NCBI GenBank assembly: GCA_900555925.1
Contig: USMU01000010.1
Coordinates: 1 to 36,567, forward strand
Origin: an uncultured Clostridium sp.
GTDB taxonomy: Bacteria > Bacillota > Clostridia > Christensenellales > Borkfalkiaceae
DNA length: 36,567 nt
Direction of reading: 5' to 3'
Positions 8,319 through 15,124 of the stretch are shown here, piece after piece. Numbering within the stretch: position 1 is the stretch's first letter; each line of letters begins with the position of its first letter. Made by a program: the position numbers and the translations under genes. Below the pieces are notes generated by a model. It saw only the letters and a list, made by a program, of their open reading frames with translations, did no database searches and was not told the DNA's origin.

Positions 8319-8384
8319 TTAACCCTCACACTACTAATTATGGAAAAAATAATTAATTTTTCCTGTTTAGGGTCAAATGGAAAC
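8311..8384. repeat. Inverted repeat pair at the start of regulator A (putative operator)
   Basis: The arm GTTTCCATTTAACCC (8311-8325) and the arm GGGTCAAATGGAAAC (8370-8384) are reverse complements with a single mismatch. The left arm covers the start codon and ribosome binding region of the regulator. The right arm lies upstream of the place expected for the -35 box. A candidate -10 CATAAT on the minus strand is at 8337-8342. The arms are not palindromic themselves, which would suit a protein with two different HTH units reading one asymmetric site. The same layout is repeated at 9178-9256. Confidence 0.7.
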
Positions 8385-8445
8385 GCTTTTCGACAAAAAA
8401 CGACAAAACTTCTTAAAACTCGTGCTTTTTCTACCTTTCATTCCC

Positions 8446-8474
8446 TTGCTTCGGGCTCAAAGGAAGAATATAAT
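8446..8474 (+). promoter_or_regulatory. Promoter of the 79-aa gene
   Basis: A perfect TATAAT (8469-8474) lies 17 bases after TTGCTT (8446-8451) on the plus strand. The -35 box is poor (TTG only). The ATG at 8506 follows with AGGAG at 8494-8498. Confidence 0.6.
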
Positions 8475-8505
8475 AGAAACTGAATAAAAAAACAGGAGAA
8501 TTTTC

Positions 8506-8745
8506 ATGAACACTTTTCAACAATTGTCTTTTATCGAACAAATCGCACAGATAGAACATACTACCAGCGAAGAAGTCCGAAAACGAATCGAGGAAGCCAT
8601 TGAACTCAGTCGAAATTCCGATTTACCGAAAGCAAAAGAACTTTGGGCATCCTCTCCTTTCGGAACAGCTACTCCTACCGCGGAAGAATTTGTTATTTTT
8701 CTCTTAGATAAAATTAACAAAGAACATTTTTTTGACTTGTCATAA
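8506..8745 (+). CDS. Small acidic helical protein between the two tandem-HTH regulators, 79 aa
   Basis: This is a 79-residue soluble protein. It has a predicted helical first half ('FIEQIAQIEHTTSEEVRKRIEEAIELS'), a short middle with Trp ('KELWASSPFGTATP') and a final helix ('TAEEFVIFLLDKINKEHF'). The pattern recalls small Clostridia proteins that are sometimes labelled as Spo0A-C-terminal-like; this is from memory and is uncertain. A good ribosome binding site (AGGAG, 7 bases before the ATG) and a TATAAT box support expression. It ends three bases from the stop of regulator B on the opposite strand. Its place between two paralogous regulators suggests it belongs to the same module, perhaps as a partner or target. 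Confidence 0.75.
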   Translation: MNTFQQLSFIEQIAQIEHTTSEEVRKRIEEAIELSRNSDLPKAKELWASSPFGTATPTAEEFVIFLLDKINKEHFFDLS

Positions 8746-8748
8746 CAA

Positions 8749-9186
8749 TTAAGATTCACTTCTGCCTATCAAATAATCAAAACTGCAATCAAAAATCTTA
8801 CATAACGAAATCAAAGCCTCCGTATCCGGAATCCGTCCTTTTTTCCATTTGGATATTGTTCCCGTAGAAATTTTACATTTTTTAGATATATCTATATCTT
8901 TCAAATTTTTTTCTGCCTTTAATAAATTATATCGGGTTAAAAAATCCGACGGATTTTTGCTCGGATAAAAATCAATCACTTCTGTCCTACCTAAAAGAAA
9001 CTCAATCGAACAATTAAAGTATTTAGCAATTTTTTCCAAAGAATCTGCCTTCGGCATACGTCCTTCCCGCCAACGCCTCATCGTTCTTGAATTAATTCCT
9101 ACTTCCTTGCTGAACAATTCCGACTGTATTCCTTTTTCTCTTTTTAATTCTTCTACATTTCTCAAAAAACAATTCAATTCTTCCAT
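8749..9186 (-). CDS. Tandem-HTH (two XRE/Cro-type domains) regulator B
   Basis: This 145-residue paralogue of regulator A has the same length. Unit 1 ('SELFSKEVGINSRTMRRWREGRMPKADSLEKIAKYF') and unit 2 ('DIDISKKCKISTGTISKWKKGRIPDTEALISLCKIF') each end in a 'FLLGRTE' or 'FDYLIGRSE' pattern. Sequence between the two regulators is clearly related but diverged, so the duplication is not recent. AT-rich composition matches that of regulator A. The ATG at 9186 lies within the left arm of a perfect 16-bp inverted repeat, with GGGAGGG as ribosome binding site. It reads towards, and converges with, the 79-aa gene. Function is probably DNA-binding autoregulation; wider targets are unknown. Confidence 0.88.
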   Translation of the reverse strand: MEELNCFLRNVEELKREKGIQSELFSKEVGINSRTMRRWREGRMPKADSLEKIAKYFNCSIEFLLGRTEVIDFYPSKNPSDFLTRYNLLKAEKNLKDIDISKKCKISTGTISKWKKGRIPDTEALISLCKIFDCSFDYLIGRSES

Positions 9187-9256
9187 CTGACCCTCCCATA
9201 TCTTTATTATGCCTTATTTTTTGTTACTTTTGATTAAATCGGGTCAGATGGAAGAA
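9178..9256. repeat. Perfect 16-bp inverted repeat pair at the start of regulator B (putative operator)
   Basis: The left arm TTCTTCCATCTGACCC (9178-9193) and the right arm GGGTCAGATGGAAGAA (9241-9256) are exact reverse complements, 47 bases apart. The left arm contains the start codon; a candidate minus-strand -10 CATAAT lies between them at 9206-9211. The core GGGTYARATGGAA is shared with the pair at 8311-8384, but each pair is more alike internally than to the other. Confidence 0.75.
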
Positions 9257-9300
9257 ATCTTTCGAGGTTTTGTGTAATGAGGGGAATTTTCACTTATGAT

Positions 9301-9343
9301 AAAAAAGAGCCACCGAATTCCGATTTATCGGAATTCGGTGGCT
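9301..9343 (-). terminator. Intrinsic terminator of the ferritin-like gene
   Basis: A perfect 17-bp stem (9308-9324 with 9327-9343, loop TT) is followed on the minus strand by six T. It lies downstream of the ferritin-like gene and forms the right border of the AT-rich island. Confidence 0.92.
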
Positions 9344-9388
9344 TTCATCACTCCCCTACCCTGTGCGTTTGGTTCCGAAAGGCAGTTT

Positions 9389-10018
9389 TCAGCAAGACGT
9401 GCTCATTTCCTTAAAGATACATTTGAATGTAGAAAGGTGCTCCTCTTCGTCCATTCGGATGCGTTGGATCACTGCGGCGACCTGTTCGTTTTTTACGCGA
9501 CAGAGAATTTTGGTATAGGTGTCTATCGCATACTGTTCCGCGGCGATGTCGTCGAGGATCATCTTCTGAGGATTTTTGGAATAAGAGACCGTGCGGGCAG
9601 AAAAATAATTAATCGGATAGGGCGGCAGATAGGAATATACGGGAGCTGCGCCCAACTTCAAAATTAATTTCCCCAAAATTTCGAGGTGTTTCATTTCTGT
9701 AATAGCAATTTTCAACAAAATATTCGCATAGTCCTTACAGCCCATATTATCGAATAAAATGTGTTGATATATGTATTGCAGAACGGCGCAGAGTTCTCCT
9801 TCGTCGCCCGCATAGGCAGGAGAGACGATTTTCAGCGCCGCCGCGTCCTCCTCTATTCCGTCGAGCGCGGGATAAGCGATATCCAAAGCGCAGGTTTTTC
9901 CGCAATCGCAGAGACTGCCGTCGCACCCCGAAGGAATTTTAACGTCATTTTCCGCTTGAAGCGTCTCTTCCAAAATGCGAGACACGTCTTTGAGTTCCGT
10001 TTCCTTGTTGCTGTCCAT
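9389..10018 (-). CDS. Ferritin-like diiron (or dimanganese) protein
   Basis: This 209-residue protein has a ferritin-like four-helix pattern starting near residue 70. Likely metal ligands are Glu75 ('GELCAVLQYIYQH'), Glu108 and His111 ('TEMKHLE'), Glu161 ('AAEQYAIDTY'), and Glu191 and His194 ('DEEEHL'). Such proteins act in oxidative-stress defence or metal handling, and related manganese-catalase-like proteins (CotJC) occur in spore coats. The first 50 residues are unusual, with a cysteine cluster 'CDGSLCDCGKTC' (32-43) that could bind metal or form disulfides. It has its own terminator. Its promoter region resembles a forespore promoter, which hints at expression during sporulation. The exact activity cannot be decided here. 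Confidence 0.85.
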   Translation of the reverse strand: MDSNKETELKDVSRILEETLQAENDVKIPSGCDGSLCDCGKTCALDIAYPALDGIEEDAAALKIVSPAYAGDEGELCAVLQYIYQHILFDNMGCKDYANILLKIAITEMKHLEILGKLILKLGAAPVYSYLPPYPINYFSARTVSYSKNPQKMILDDIAAEQYAIDTYTKILCRVKNEQVAAVIQRIRMDEEEHLSTFKCIFKEMSTSC

Positions 10019-10045
10019 AAAGCACCCCTTTTTCGTATTGTTCTG

Positions 10046-10075
10046 TATTATATGCCGACAGAGGCCGCTTTATGC
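10046..10075 (-). promoter_or_regulatory. Possible sigma-F/sigma-G promoter of the ferritin-like gene
   Basis: On the minus strand GCATA (10071-10075) and TATAATA (10046-10052) are separated by 18 bases. Sigma-G promoters of Bacillus have GMATR, an 18-base spacer and CATWMTA, so this differs at one base of the -10 element. No sigma-A -35 box is found at the normal distance (the hexamer there is GCATAA). Sigma-A use through the TATAAT remains possible. Confidence 0.5.
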
Positions 10076-10078
10076 GAA

Positions 10079-10489
10079 TTATTCGTATTCCTCATAGCTG
10101 CGGCGATTCGGATAAGAGGGCGGCGGGGGAGGATTTTGAGGAAATCCACCGTTCGGACCCGAAGGAGAACTCGGATAACAGTTGTTCGGGCTCGGAGGAC
10201 AAGGCGGAGGGGTTCCGCCGCCACCGCCCCTGATCGGTTTCCGACCGCAAGGTTTCGGGGGCATATTGAAGTTGACCAAAACGACGTCATCGCCGATTTT
10301 TATGATATTTTTCATATCGATAAATTGTTCGTTCTTCCAAAATCCGAAGCCCTTCCCGCCCGGAGCCACGATTCCTATCAATCTATTTTCGGGATAACAA
10401 AACACCAGATCGCACACTTTGCCCAAGCGCCTGCCGTCGGCCGTGTTGACGACTTCTTTCGTGCGAAGTTCCGAAAAGCTCATTTCCAT
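10079..10489 (-). CDS. YlmC/YmxH-family sporulation protein (PRC-barrel)
   Basis: This 136-residue protein starts with a PRC-barrel of about 80 residues ('SFSELRTKEVVNTADGRRLGKVCDLVFCYPENRLIGIVAPG', 'IDMKNIIKIGDDVVLVNF') as in the YlmC/YmxH family (TIGR02888), which is restricted to endospore formers. The ATG at 10489 is eight bases after GGAGG; an upstream TTG would be too close. Unlike the usual short members, it continues with a tail of about 50 residues rich in Gly, Pro, Ser and Asn ('RGGGGGTPPPCPP', 'PQNPPPPPSYP'), which is likely disordered. Its biochemical role is not known. It is followed by the ferritin-like gene after a 60-base gap holding that gene's promoter. Confidence 0.9.
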   Translation of the reverse strand: MEMSFSELRTKEVVNTADGRRLGKVCDLVFCYPENRLIGIVAPGGKGFGFWKNEQFIDMKNIIKIGDDVVLVNFNMPPKPCGRKPIRGGGGGTPPPCPPSPNNCYPSSPSGPNGGFPQNPPPPPSYPNRRSYEEYE

Positions 10490-10573
10490 ACGCAATTCCT
10501 CCGCATTTTCTGCTTTTATTATTTTTTGTCTTTTTTTTCGGGTTCTTTCGTTGCTATACTCTACAATATATGC

Positions 10574-10605
10574 AAAAAGGCGCGGCCTTTGCCACGCCTT
10601 TTTTA
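10574..10605 (-). terminator. Intrinsic terminator of the tldD-pmbA operon
   Basis: A stem AAAAAGGCG/CGCCTTTTT, with an inner GG/CC pair and a small loop, lies 14 bases after the pmbA stop. T runs occur on both sides, so it may work on either strand. Confidence 0.8.
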
Positions 10606-10618
10606 TTTTTCTTTCTAT

Positions 10619-11851
10619 TTATTTCGTCACTTTCATTCTGACGATTAAAGGTTTATAATCGGAACAGTCCGTATGCGAGAGAGAATCTTCCGCCTGACCG
10701 ATAAAATTCTTCCCGTAAATATCGAAGAGATTTCCCGAAACCCCGATTTCCGGCAGCCGCCCGACGAACTTCCCGTCCCGACAGAGAAACGCCACCTGAA
10801 CGGGCGTTGCAAAATTTCCGTCGGGCGTCGTATCTCCGCCGCTGCACATCACGATATAGACGCAATCCTCTCCCTTTGTGAGTTCCTTTATCGTCTTTCC
10901 CGAACTCTTGACACGAACCTGAGAGATTCCCGTCTGCGGAACACCGTCATAGGACGAAACGGCGCTTCCCGTAACGGGAATATCGTACTTCTTCGCGTCC
11001 GTCTTGGAGGCCAAGGGCGAACGGAAAACGCCCCGATCGAAAATAATATTCCGATACTCTTCGTTGACAACGCCCTCGTCGTCGAAAAACGATTCCGAAA
11101 AACAGCTTTCGGGGTTTCTGTCTTCGTAAATCGTAACTCGTTCGTCAAATACCTGCTTTCCTGTCTTTCCCGCAAACAATCCCGTTCCGTTCGCACAGGA
11201 ATCGGCGCGGATATCCGAATACAGTTTACTGAAACCCAGATCGTATATGGAGGTCAGGACGGGATATTCGCCCGCTTTAATATCGACGGGCGTGAAATAT
11301 GCGCGGATATGTTCTTCGATATCCGCGACTATTTTTTCGACGTCAAACGTCTGTCCCGAATAGGAATACCCCGAGTCGATGATATTTGCCGACGACTTTT
11401 CCTTCATAAGTATAGAAATCTGATAAAAATTCGTCTTATAGGAAAGGTCGAGTCCCGAATCATTGACGAGTCGGGTATCTGTCTCCACTTTCAGAATATT
11501 ATTGCTATACAAAAATTGCGGACACTTTTCTTTCAGGCTCTGCAAGAGCTGTTTCACGCGCTCCACGAACTCTTTGTCGCTCAAAAGTTTTTTGGACGCA
11601 TCCACGCTTTCCTTTCGGTTTTCGGAAAATTCCACCGCATAGGGAATTTGATTTTTGAGGTTTTCTTCCGCCTTTTTCCATGCCTTTTCTTCGTCGTATT
11701 CGCCGGCAGTGCCGTAAATGCCTATTTTACCGCCCTCTATGACACGATATCCCTGCTTTTTTGTGCTGACGAACCGCACGGATTTGATTTCGCTGGCCGC
11801 GAGAGCGACCGTCGTCGTCCGCGTCTTTACCGTCAATTTTTCTCTTTTCAT
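10619..11851 (-). CDS. PmbA/TldE-like subunit of the TldD/TldE metalloprotease
   Basis: This 410-residue protein belongs to the TldD/PmbA family (U62). It lacks the HExxxH zinc motif, as expected for the TldE/PmbA partner that pairs with catalytic TldD. The C-terminal half has family features such as 'GIFDRGVFRSPLASKTDAKKY'-like and 'MCSGGDTTPDGNFATPVQVAFLCRDGKFVGRLPEIGVSGNL' segments. The ATG at 11851 is chosen because GAGGAGGG stands eight bases before it and it lies 14 bases after the tldD stop; a longer frame would run into tldD. The pair degrades unfolded peptides and matures ribosomal peptides (microcin B17, PQQ-like) in other bacteria; no peptide precursor is evident here. Confidence 0.88.
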   Translation of the reverse strand: MKREKLTVKTRTTTVALAASEIKSVRFVSTKKQGYRVIEGGKIGIYGTAGEYDEEKAWKKAEENLKNQIPYAVEFSENRKESVDASKKLLSDKEFVERVKQLLQSLKEKCPQFLYSNNILKVETDTRLVNDSGLDLSYKTNFYQISILMKEKSSANIIDSGYSYSGQTFDVEKIVADIEEHIRAYFTPVDIKAGEYPVLTSIYDLGFSKLYSDIRADSCANGTGLFAGKTGKQVFDERVTIYEDRNPESCFSESFFDDEGVVNEEYRNIIFDRGVFRSPLASKTDAKKYDIPVTGSAVSSYDGVPQTGISQVRVKSSGKTIKELTKGEDCVYIVMCSGGDTTPDGNFATPVQVAFLCRDGKFVGRLPEIGVSGNLFDIYGKNFIGQAEDSLSHTDCSDYKPLIVRMKVTK

Positions 11852-11865
11852 GAATCCGTCCCTCC

Positions 11866-13203
11866 TCATTGCACCTTCATTTTCGATACGGAGACATACG
11901 GCGCGCCGAAGCCCACGGGAAGCGGGAATTGCTCCATTTTCCCGCATCCGCCCGTAATAAAGCACAAAATTTCCTCCTCCTTGGAAACGCCGTCTATAAG
12001 TCCCAAGGTTTCAAACACGTCGCCCGAAATCACGGAGATTTTGACGGGACGACCGATCTTTCCGTCCTTGATTTCATAGCTGATATTCGGCGCCATCGTA
12101 AACGTACTCATACCGCTTCCGTGTTTGATCGTCTTTATGAAATAGCCGTGTTTTACGTTCTTGACAAGCTCTTCAAACGTCTTGTCGCCGCCCTCTATCA
12201 CGGTCGTCGTCATGCGGACGATGGGCTCGAATTCTATCCCCACGGCGCGGGCATTGCCCGTCACGGCTTCGTCGAGCTCCGCAGCCGTCTCCGCGCTGTG
12301 CAGACGCCCCGAAAGAACGCCGTTTTTAATGAGATACGTCTTTCCCGCCTTCGTTCCTTCGTCGTCGTAAGGCACATAGCCGCAGCCCTCAAAAGTGCCC
12401 GATTCGAGAATGGAAAGGCAATCGCTCCCGACTTTCTTGCCGATCTGCCATTCCCGCTTCATCGTCTCGTCGCCGAGCATAAAGTCTGCCTCGCTCTTAT
12501 GACCGAAGGACTCGTGCGCAAACACGCCCGCCGCCTCGGGAGAGAGAATGACGGGATAATCGCCCGGCTCGACGTCCGCCGCCTCTTTCAGAAAGTTGAG
12601 CCCCTCTTCGATACTCGCTAAAACACCTTCCGAAATACCTTTCAAATCGGAAAATTTCGTCCTTCCTTGCTGATAATTAAAGGAAAAATTCTTTTCTCCC
12701 TCCGCGGCGTAAAAGGACGTCGCGACGCCGCAGGTCTGATAATCATAGGCGAGATCCGCCCCCTTGCTCGACTGAAACGTAAAATCGCTGTGCCTGTCTG
12801 TATACAACAGAGTCGCCAGCTTGATCTCGGGATATTTCTTCACGAGAGGAAACAGCTCCTTCAACAGCTTTTGCTTTTCGTCCCGAGCGACGGATTCCGT
12901 CGAACAGTCCTTGAATAAAAAAGTCTTTGCCCGATTGACTTCAAATCTCTTTACAACGGGATTTTCTTCAATATCCGCGCAATATTCCGCCAATTCATAA
13001 AGCCCGTCGAGTTCTTTCTGTACGTTCGAGAGAGTCTCCGTCGAAGCATAATACCACATCTTTCCGTCAAATACGCGGATAAACGCTCCGTCCGTCACTC
13101 GCTCCTTATTTTCCGCCAAAACGCCGTTTTTGTAGATTACCGCGGAAGTACATCTGCGCTCTGTCCGCACGTCGGCGTAATAGCCTTTCCGAAAACGATA
13201 CAT
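11866..13203 (-). CDS. tldD: TldD-like metalloprotease
   Basis: This 445-residue catalytic partner of the heterodimeric TldD/TldE protease carries the zinc motif HESFGH (His230, Glu231, His235). 'GDYPVILSPEAAGVFA' precedes it and 'LGDETMKREWQIGKKV' with 'YVPYDDEGT' follows, as in the family. The enzyme acts in the cytoplasm on unstructured peptides. The ATG at 13203 has GGAGG six bases upstream. It is the first gene of a two-gene operon with pmbA, transcribed from a strong promoter at 13290-13318. The family is common in Clostridia without a known dedicated substrate. Confidence 0.93.
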   Translation of the reverse strand: MYRFRKGYYADVRTERRCTSAVIYKNGVLAENKERVTDGAFIRVFDGKMWYYASTETLSNVQKELDGLYELAEYCADIEENPVVKRFEVNRAKTFLFKDCSTESVARDEKQKLLKELFPLVKKYPEIKLATLLYTDRHSDFTFQSSKGADLAYDYQTCGVATSFYAAEGEKNFSFNYQQGRTKFSDLKGISEGVLASIEEGLNFLKEAADVEPGDYPVILSPEAAGVFAHESFGHKSEADFMLGDETMKREWQIGKKVGSDCLSILESGTFEGCGYVPYDDEGTKAGKTYLIKNGVLSGRLHSAETAAELDEAVTGNARAVGIEFEPIVRMTTTVIEGGDKTFEELVKNVKHGYFIKTIKHGSGMSTFTMAPNISYEIKDGKIGRPVKISVISGDVFETLGLIDGVSKEEEILCFITGGCGKMEQFPLPVGFGAPYVSVSKMKVQ

Positions 13204-13289
13204 CGTCCGCCTCCTTATTTTTGAATGTTCCTTTACAACGGCTCCGCGGGAAACTTTTACGGGCCGTTTTCATAGAATGATTATGTTAT

Positions 13290-13318
13290 ATTATAATATA
13301 TACCCGCCTGAAAATCAA
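13290..13318 (-). promoter_or_regulatory. tldD promoter
   Basis: On the minus strand TTGATT (13313-13318) and a perfect TATAAT (13290-13295) are separated by 17 bases. The leader to the tldD ATG is about 80 bases with no obvious structure. Confidence 0.8.
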
Positions 13319-13340
13319 GTAAATCGATTACTCCTTTTTT

Positions 13341-13377
13341 CCGAAAAAAATGCCGAAGCACAGGCCTCGGCATGAAA
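13341..13377 (-). terminator. Terminator after sigG
   Basis: A stem ATGCCGA/TCGGCAT with inner GC/GC pairs (about 13350-13373) is followed on the minus strand by seven T. It separates sigG from the tldD promoter. Confidence 0.88.
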
Positions 13378-13438
13378 AAATGATTATCGTTCAAAAAACT
13401 ACGTTGCGTTTCCGTCCAAAGAGATTTCATCAAATATT

Positions 13439-14209
13439 TCAAGAGATATTCAAACGGATGTTATTGAGAGCGTTCTTTTCCAATCTTGAAACCTGAGCCT
13501 GAGAAATGCCCACTTCTTCGGAAATTTCCGTCTGGGTCTTGCCCTCGTAATAGCGGAGAAAAAGAATCCTCTTTTCCCGCTCGCCGAGGCGTTCCATGGC
13601 TTCGTTCAGGGCGACGCGCTCCGTCCAAACCTCGTCGTTGTTCTTCTCGTCGCAGAGCTGGTCCATCAGAAGCAGCGTATCCCCCGCTTTATTATATACG
13701 GGATCATACAGGGAAACGGGGTCGGAAATGGCGTCGAGGGCGTATACGACTTCGCTGACCGCCACCTGCATTTCCGAGGCGATTTTTTCGAGCGTCGCCT
13801 CTTCGTCCCGTTCCTCTATGGATTCCCTGACTTTCAGGACGCGATAGGCGGTGTCCCGGATACTTCTGGACACACGCAGGGAATTTCCGTCGCGGAGATA
13901 GCGTTTTATTTCTCCGATAATCATGGGGACCGCATAAGTGGAGAACTTGACTCCGACGCTCAGATCGAAATTGTCTATTGCCTTAATCAGTCCCACGCAC
14001 CCCGCCTGAAACACGTCGTCCGCATTGGCGTTTTTCGCCCAGAAGCGCTTTACCAGCGACAAGACCAACCGCATGTTTCCAACGATGAATTTTTCCCGCG
14101 CGGACTTATCACCCGCTTTGAGTTTCTTCATCAGCTCTTCGTTTTCCTTCGCGGTCAAAAGAGGCAGCCCGGACGTATCCACGCCGCATATTTCCACTTT
14201 CTGCATCAT
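13439..14209 (-). CDS. sigG: RNA polymerase sporulation sigma factor sigma-G
   Basis: This 256-residue forespore-specific sigma factor drives late forespore genes. The N-terminal 'KVEICGVDTSGLPLLT' is the sigma-G signature and binds anti-sigma factors. Region 2 ('FIVGNMRLVLSLVKRFW...ADDVFQAGCVGLIKAIDNFD', 'FSTYAVPMIIGEIKRYLRD') and the region 4 HTH ('KTQTEISEEVGISQAQVSRLEKNAL') are complete. The ATG at 14209 has GGAGG eight bases upstream. The order spoIIGA-sigE-sigG is the classical arrangement. A sigma-F/G-like promoter lies in the 105-base gap after sigE, as expected for a gene switched on in the forespore. Confidence 0.97.
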   Translation of the reverse strand: MMQKVEICGVDTSGLPLLTAKENEELMKKLKAGDKSAREKFIVGNMRLVLSLVKRFWAKNANADDVFQAGCVGLIKAIDNFDLSVGVKFSTYAVPMIIGEIKRYLRDGNSLRVSRSIRDTAYRVLKVRESIEERDEEATLEKIASEMQVAVSEVVYALDAISDPVSLYDPVYNKAGDTLLLMDQLCDEKNNDEVWTERVALNEAMERLGEREKRILFLRYYEGKTQTEISEEVGISQAQVSRLEKNALNNIRLNIS

Positions 14210-14258
14210 GCTCGTTTCCTCCTTCTTATGTACAATGGATCTGAGAGGAACTTTTAAC

Positions 14259-14288
14259 CAGTATGTGCCGTTTTTTCCCTTTTTATCG
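14259..14288 (-). promoter_or_regulatory. Possible forespore (sigma-F/G) promoter of sigG
   Basis: On the minus strand CGATA (14284-14288) and CATACTG (14259-14265) are 18 bases apart. The -10 element matches the sigma-G pattern CATWMTA at six of seven positions; the -35 element is weaker. In Bacillus subtilis the sigG gene has such a promoter in the same intergenic place. Confidence 0.5.
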
Positions 14289-14314
14289 ATTCTTTTCCGT
14301 TTTTATGAAAACAT

Positions 14315-15022
14315 TTATACCATTTTTGAAATTTCTTTCCTGAGACGTTGAATAATCTTCTTTTCCAGCCTCGAAATATAACTTTGCGAAATTCCCAGCA
14401 AATCCGCCACGTCCTTTTGCGTCATCTCTTCGCCGCCGTTCAGTCCAAAACGCAGAAACATGATTTTCCGCTCCCGTTCGGACAGCTTTTTCAAAGCGTC
14501 CTTCAATAATTCCTTTTCCGCACTCGATTCGATATCCCCGTAAACACTGTCCGCAGACGTGCCGAGAATATCCGACAACAAAAGCTCGTTGCCTTCAAAA
14601 TCGGTGTTCAGAGGTTCGTCAAACGAAACTTCGCTCTTTAACCGAACGGTACGCCGCAAATACATGAGAATTTCATTCTCGATGCACCTCGAAGCATAGG
14701 TTGCCAGCTTGATGTTTTTATCCGGCTTGAAGGAATTGATCGCCTTGATCAGTCCGATCGTCCCCACCGAAACGAGGTCATCCGGATCCACGCCCGTATT
14801 ATCGAACTTTCGGGCTATGTATACCACCAAGCGAAGATTGTGCTGAATGAGTTCGGCTTTTACTTTATCCGTTTCCTCGCCCTGTTCCAACTTCCCCAGC
14901 ATTTCGCTTTCCTGCTCGGGAGAAAGAGGGAGCGGCAGAGCTTCCGTCCCGCAGATATAATCCACCGTATTTTCCGCGTCGAATTGTCGTAAAAAACATT
15001 TTAGTATTTCCTTGATTTTCAT
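14315..15022 (-). CDS. sigE: RNA polymerase sporulation sigma factor sigma-E (pro-protein)
   Basis: This 235-residue mother-cell sigma factor is made as an inactive precursor. The pro-sequence appears to be about 22 residues, ending at 'NTVDY' before '[12 protein letters not shown]', by analogy with the Bacillus cleavage site before 'IGGSEALPPPLS'. Region 2 ('[37 protein letters not shown]', '[19 protein letters not shown]') and region 4 ('[24 protein letters not shown]') are nearly identical to the family. SpoIIGA, encoded 102 bases upstream, is the protease that removes the pro-sequence. Sigma-G follows downstream, consistent with the ordered sporulation cascade. Confidence 0.98.
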   Translation of the reverse strand: MKIKEILKCFLRQFDAENTVDYICGTEALPLPLSPEQESEMLGKLEQGEETDKVKAELIQHNLRLVVYIARKFDNTGVDPDDLVSVGTIGLIKAINSFKPDKNIKLATYASRCIENEILMYLRRTVRLKSEVSFDEPLNTDFEGNELLLSDILGTSADSVYGDIESSAEKELLKDALKKLSERERKIMFLRFGLNGGEEMTQKDVADLLGISQSYISRLEKKIIQRLRKEISKMV

Positions 15023-15124
15023 GATGTTACCTCAACCTCCTCTCACGACTTCGGTCACACAACAATAATTTTCCGTCAAACCGGCCCCGAATCGCCGATC
15101 CTTTATTACCCCGCCCGTCTTCCG

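Noticed and set aside
8749..9186. Classical toxin-antitoxin pair
   Set aside because: Both proteins are DNA-binding domains only, and the 79-aa gene is on the opposite strand with no toxin-like motif.
8311..9256. Insertion sequence or integrative element
   Set aside because: The inverted repeats bracket only the promoters, there is no transposase or integrase, and no target duplication is visible.
10673..12079. 468-codon plus-strand frame opposite the tldD/pmbA pair
   Set aside because: It runs antisense across two real genes and their junction and has no start signals.
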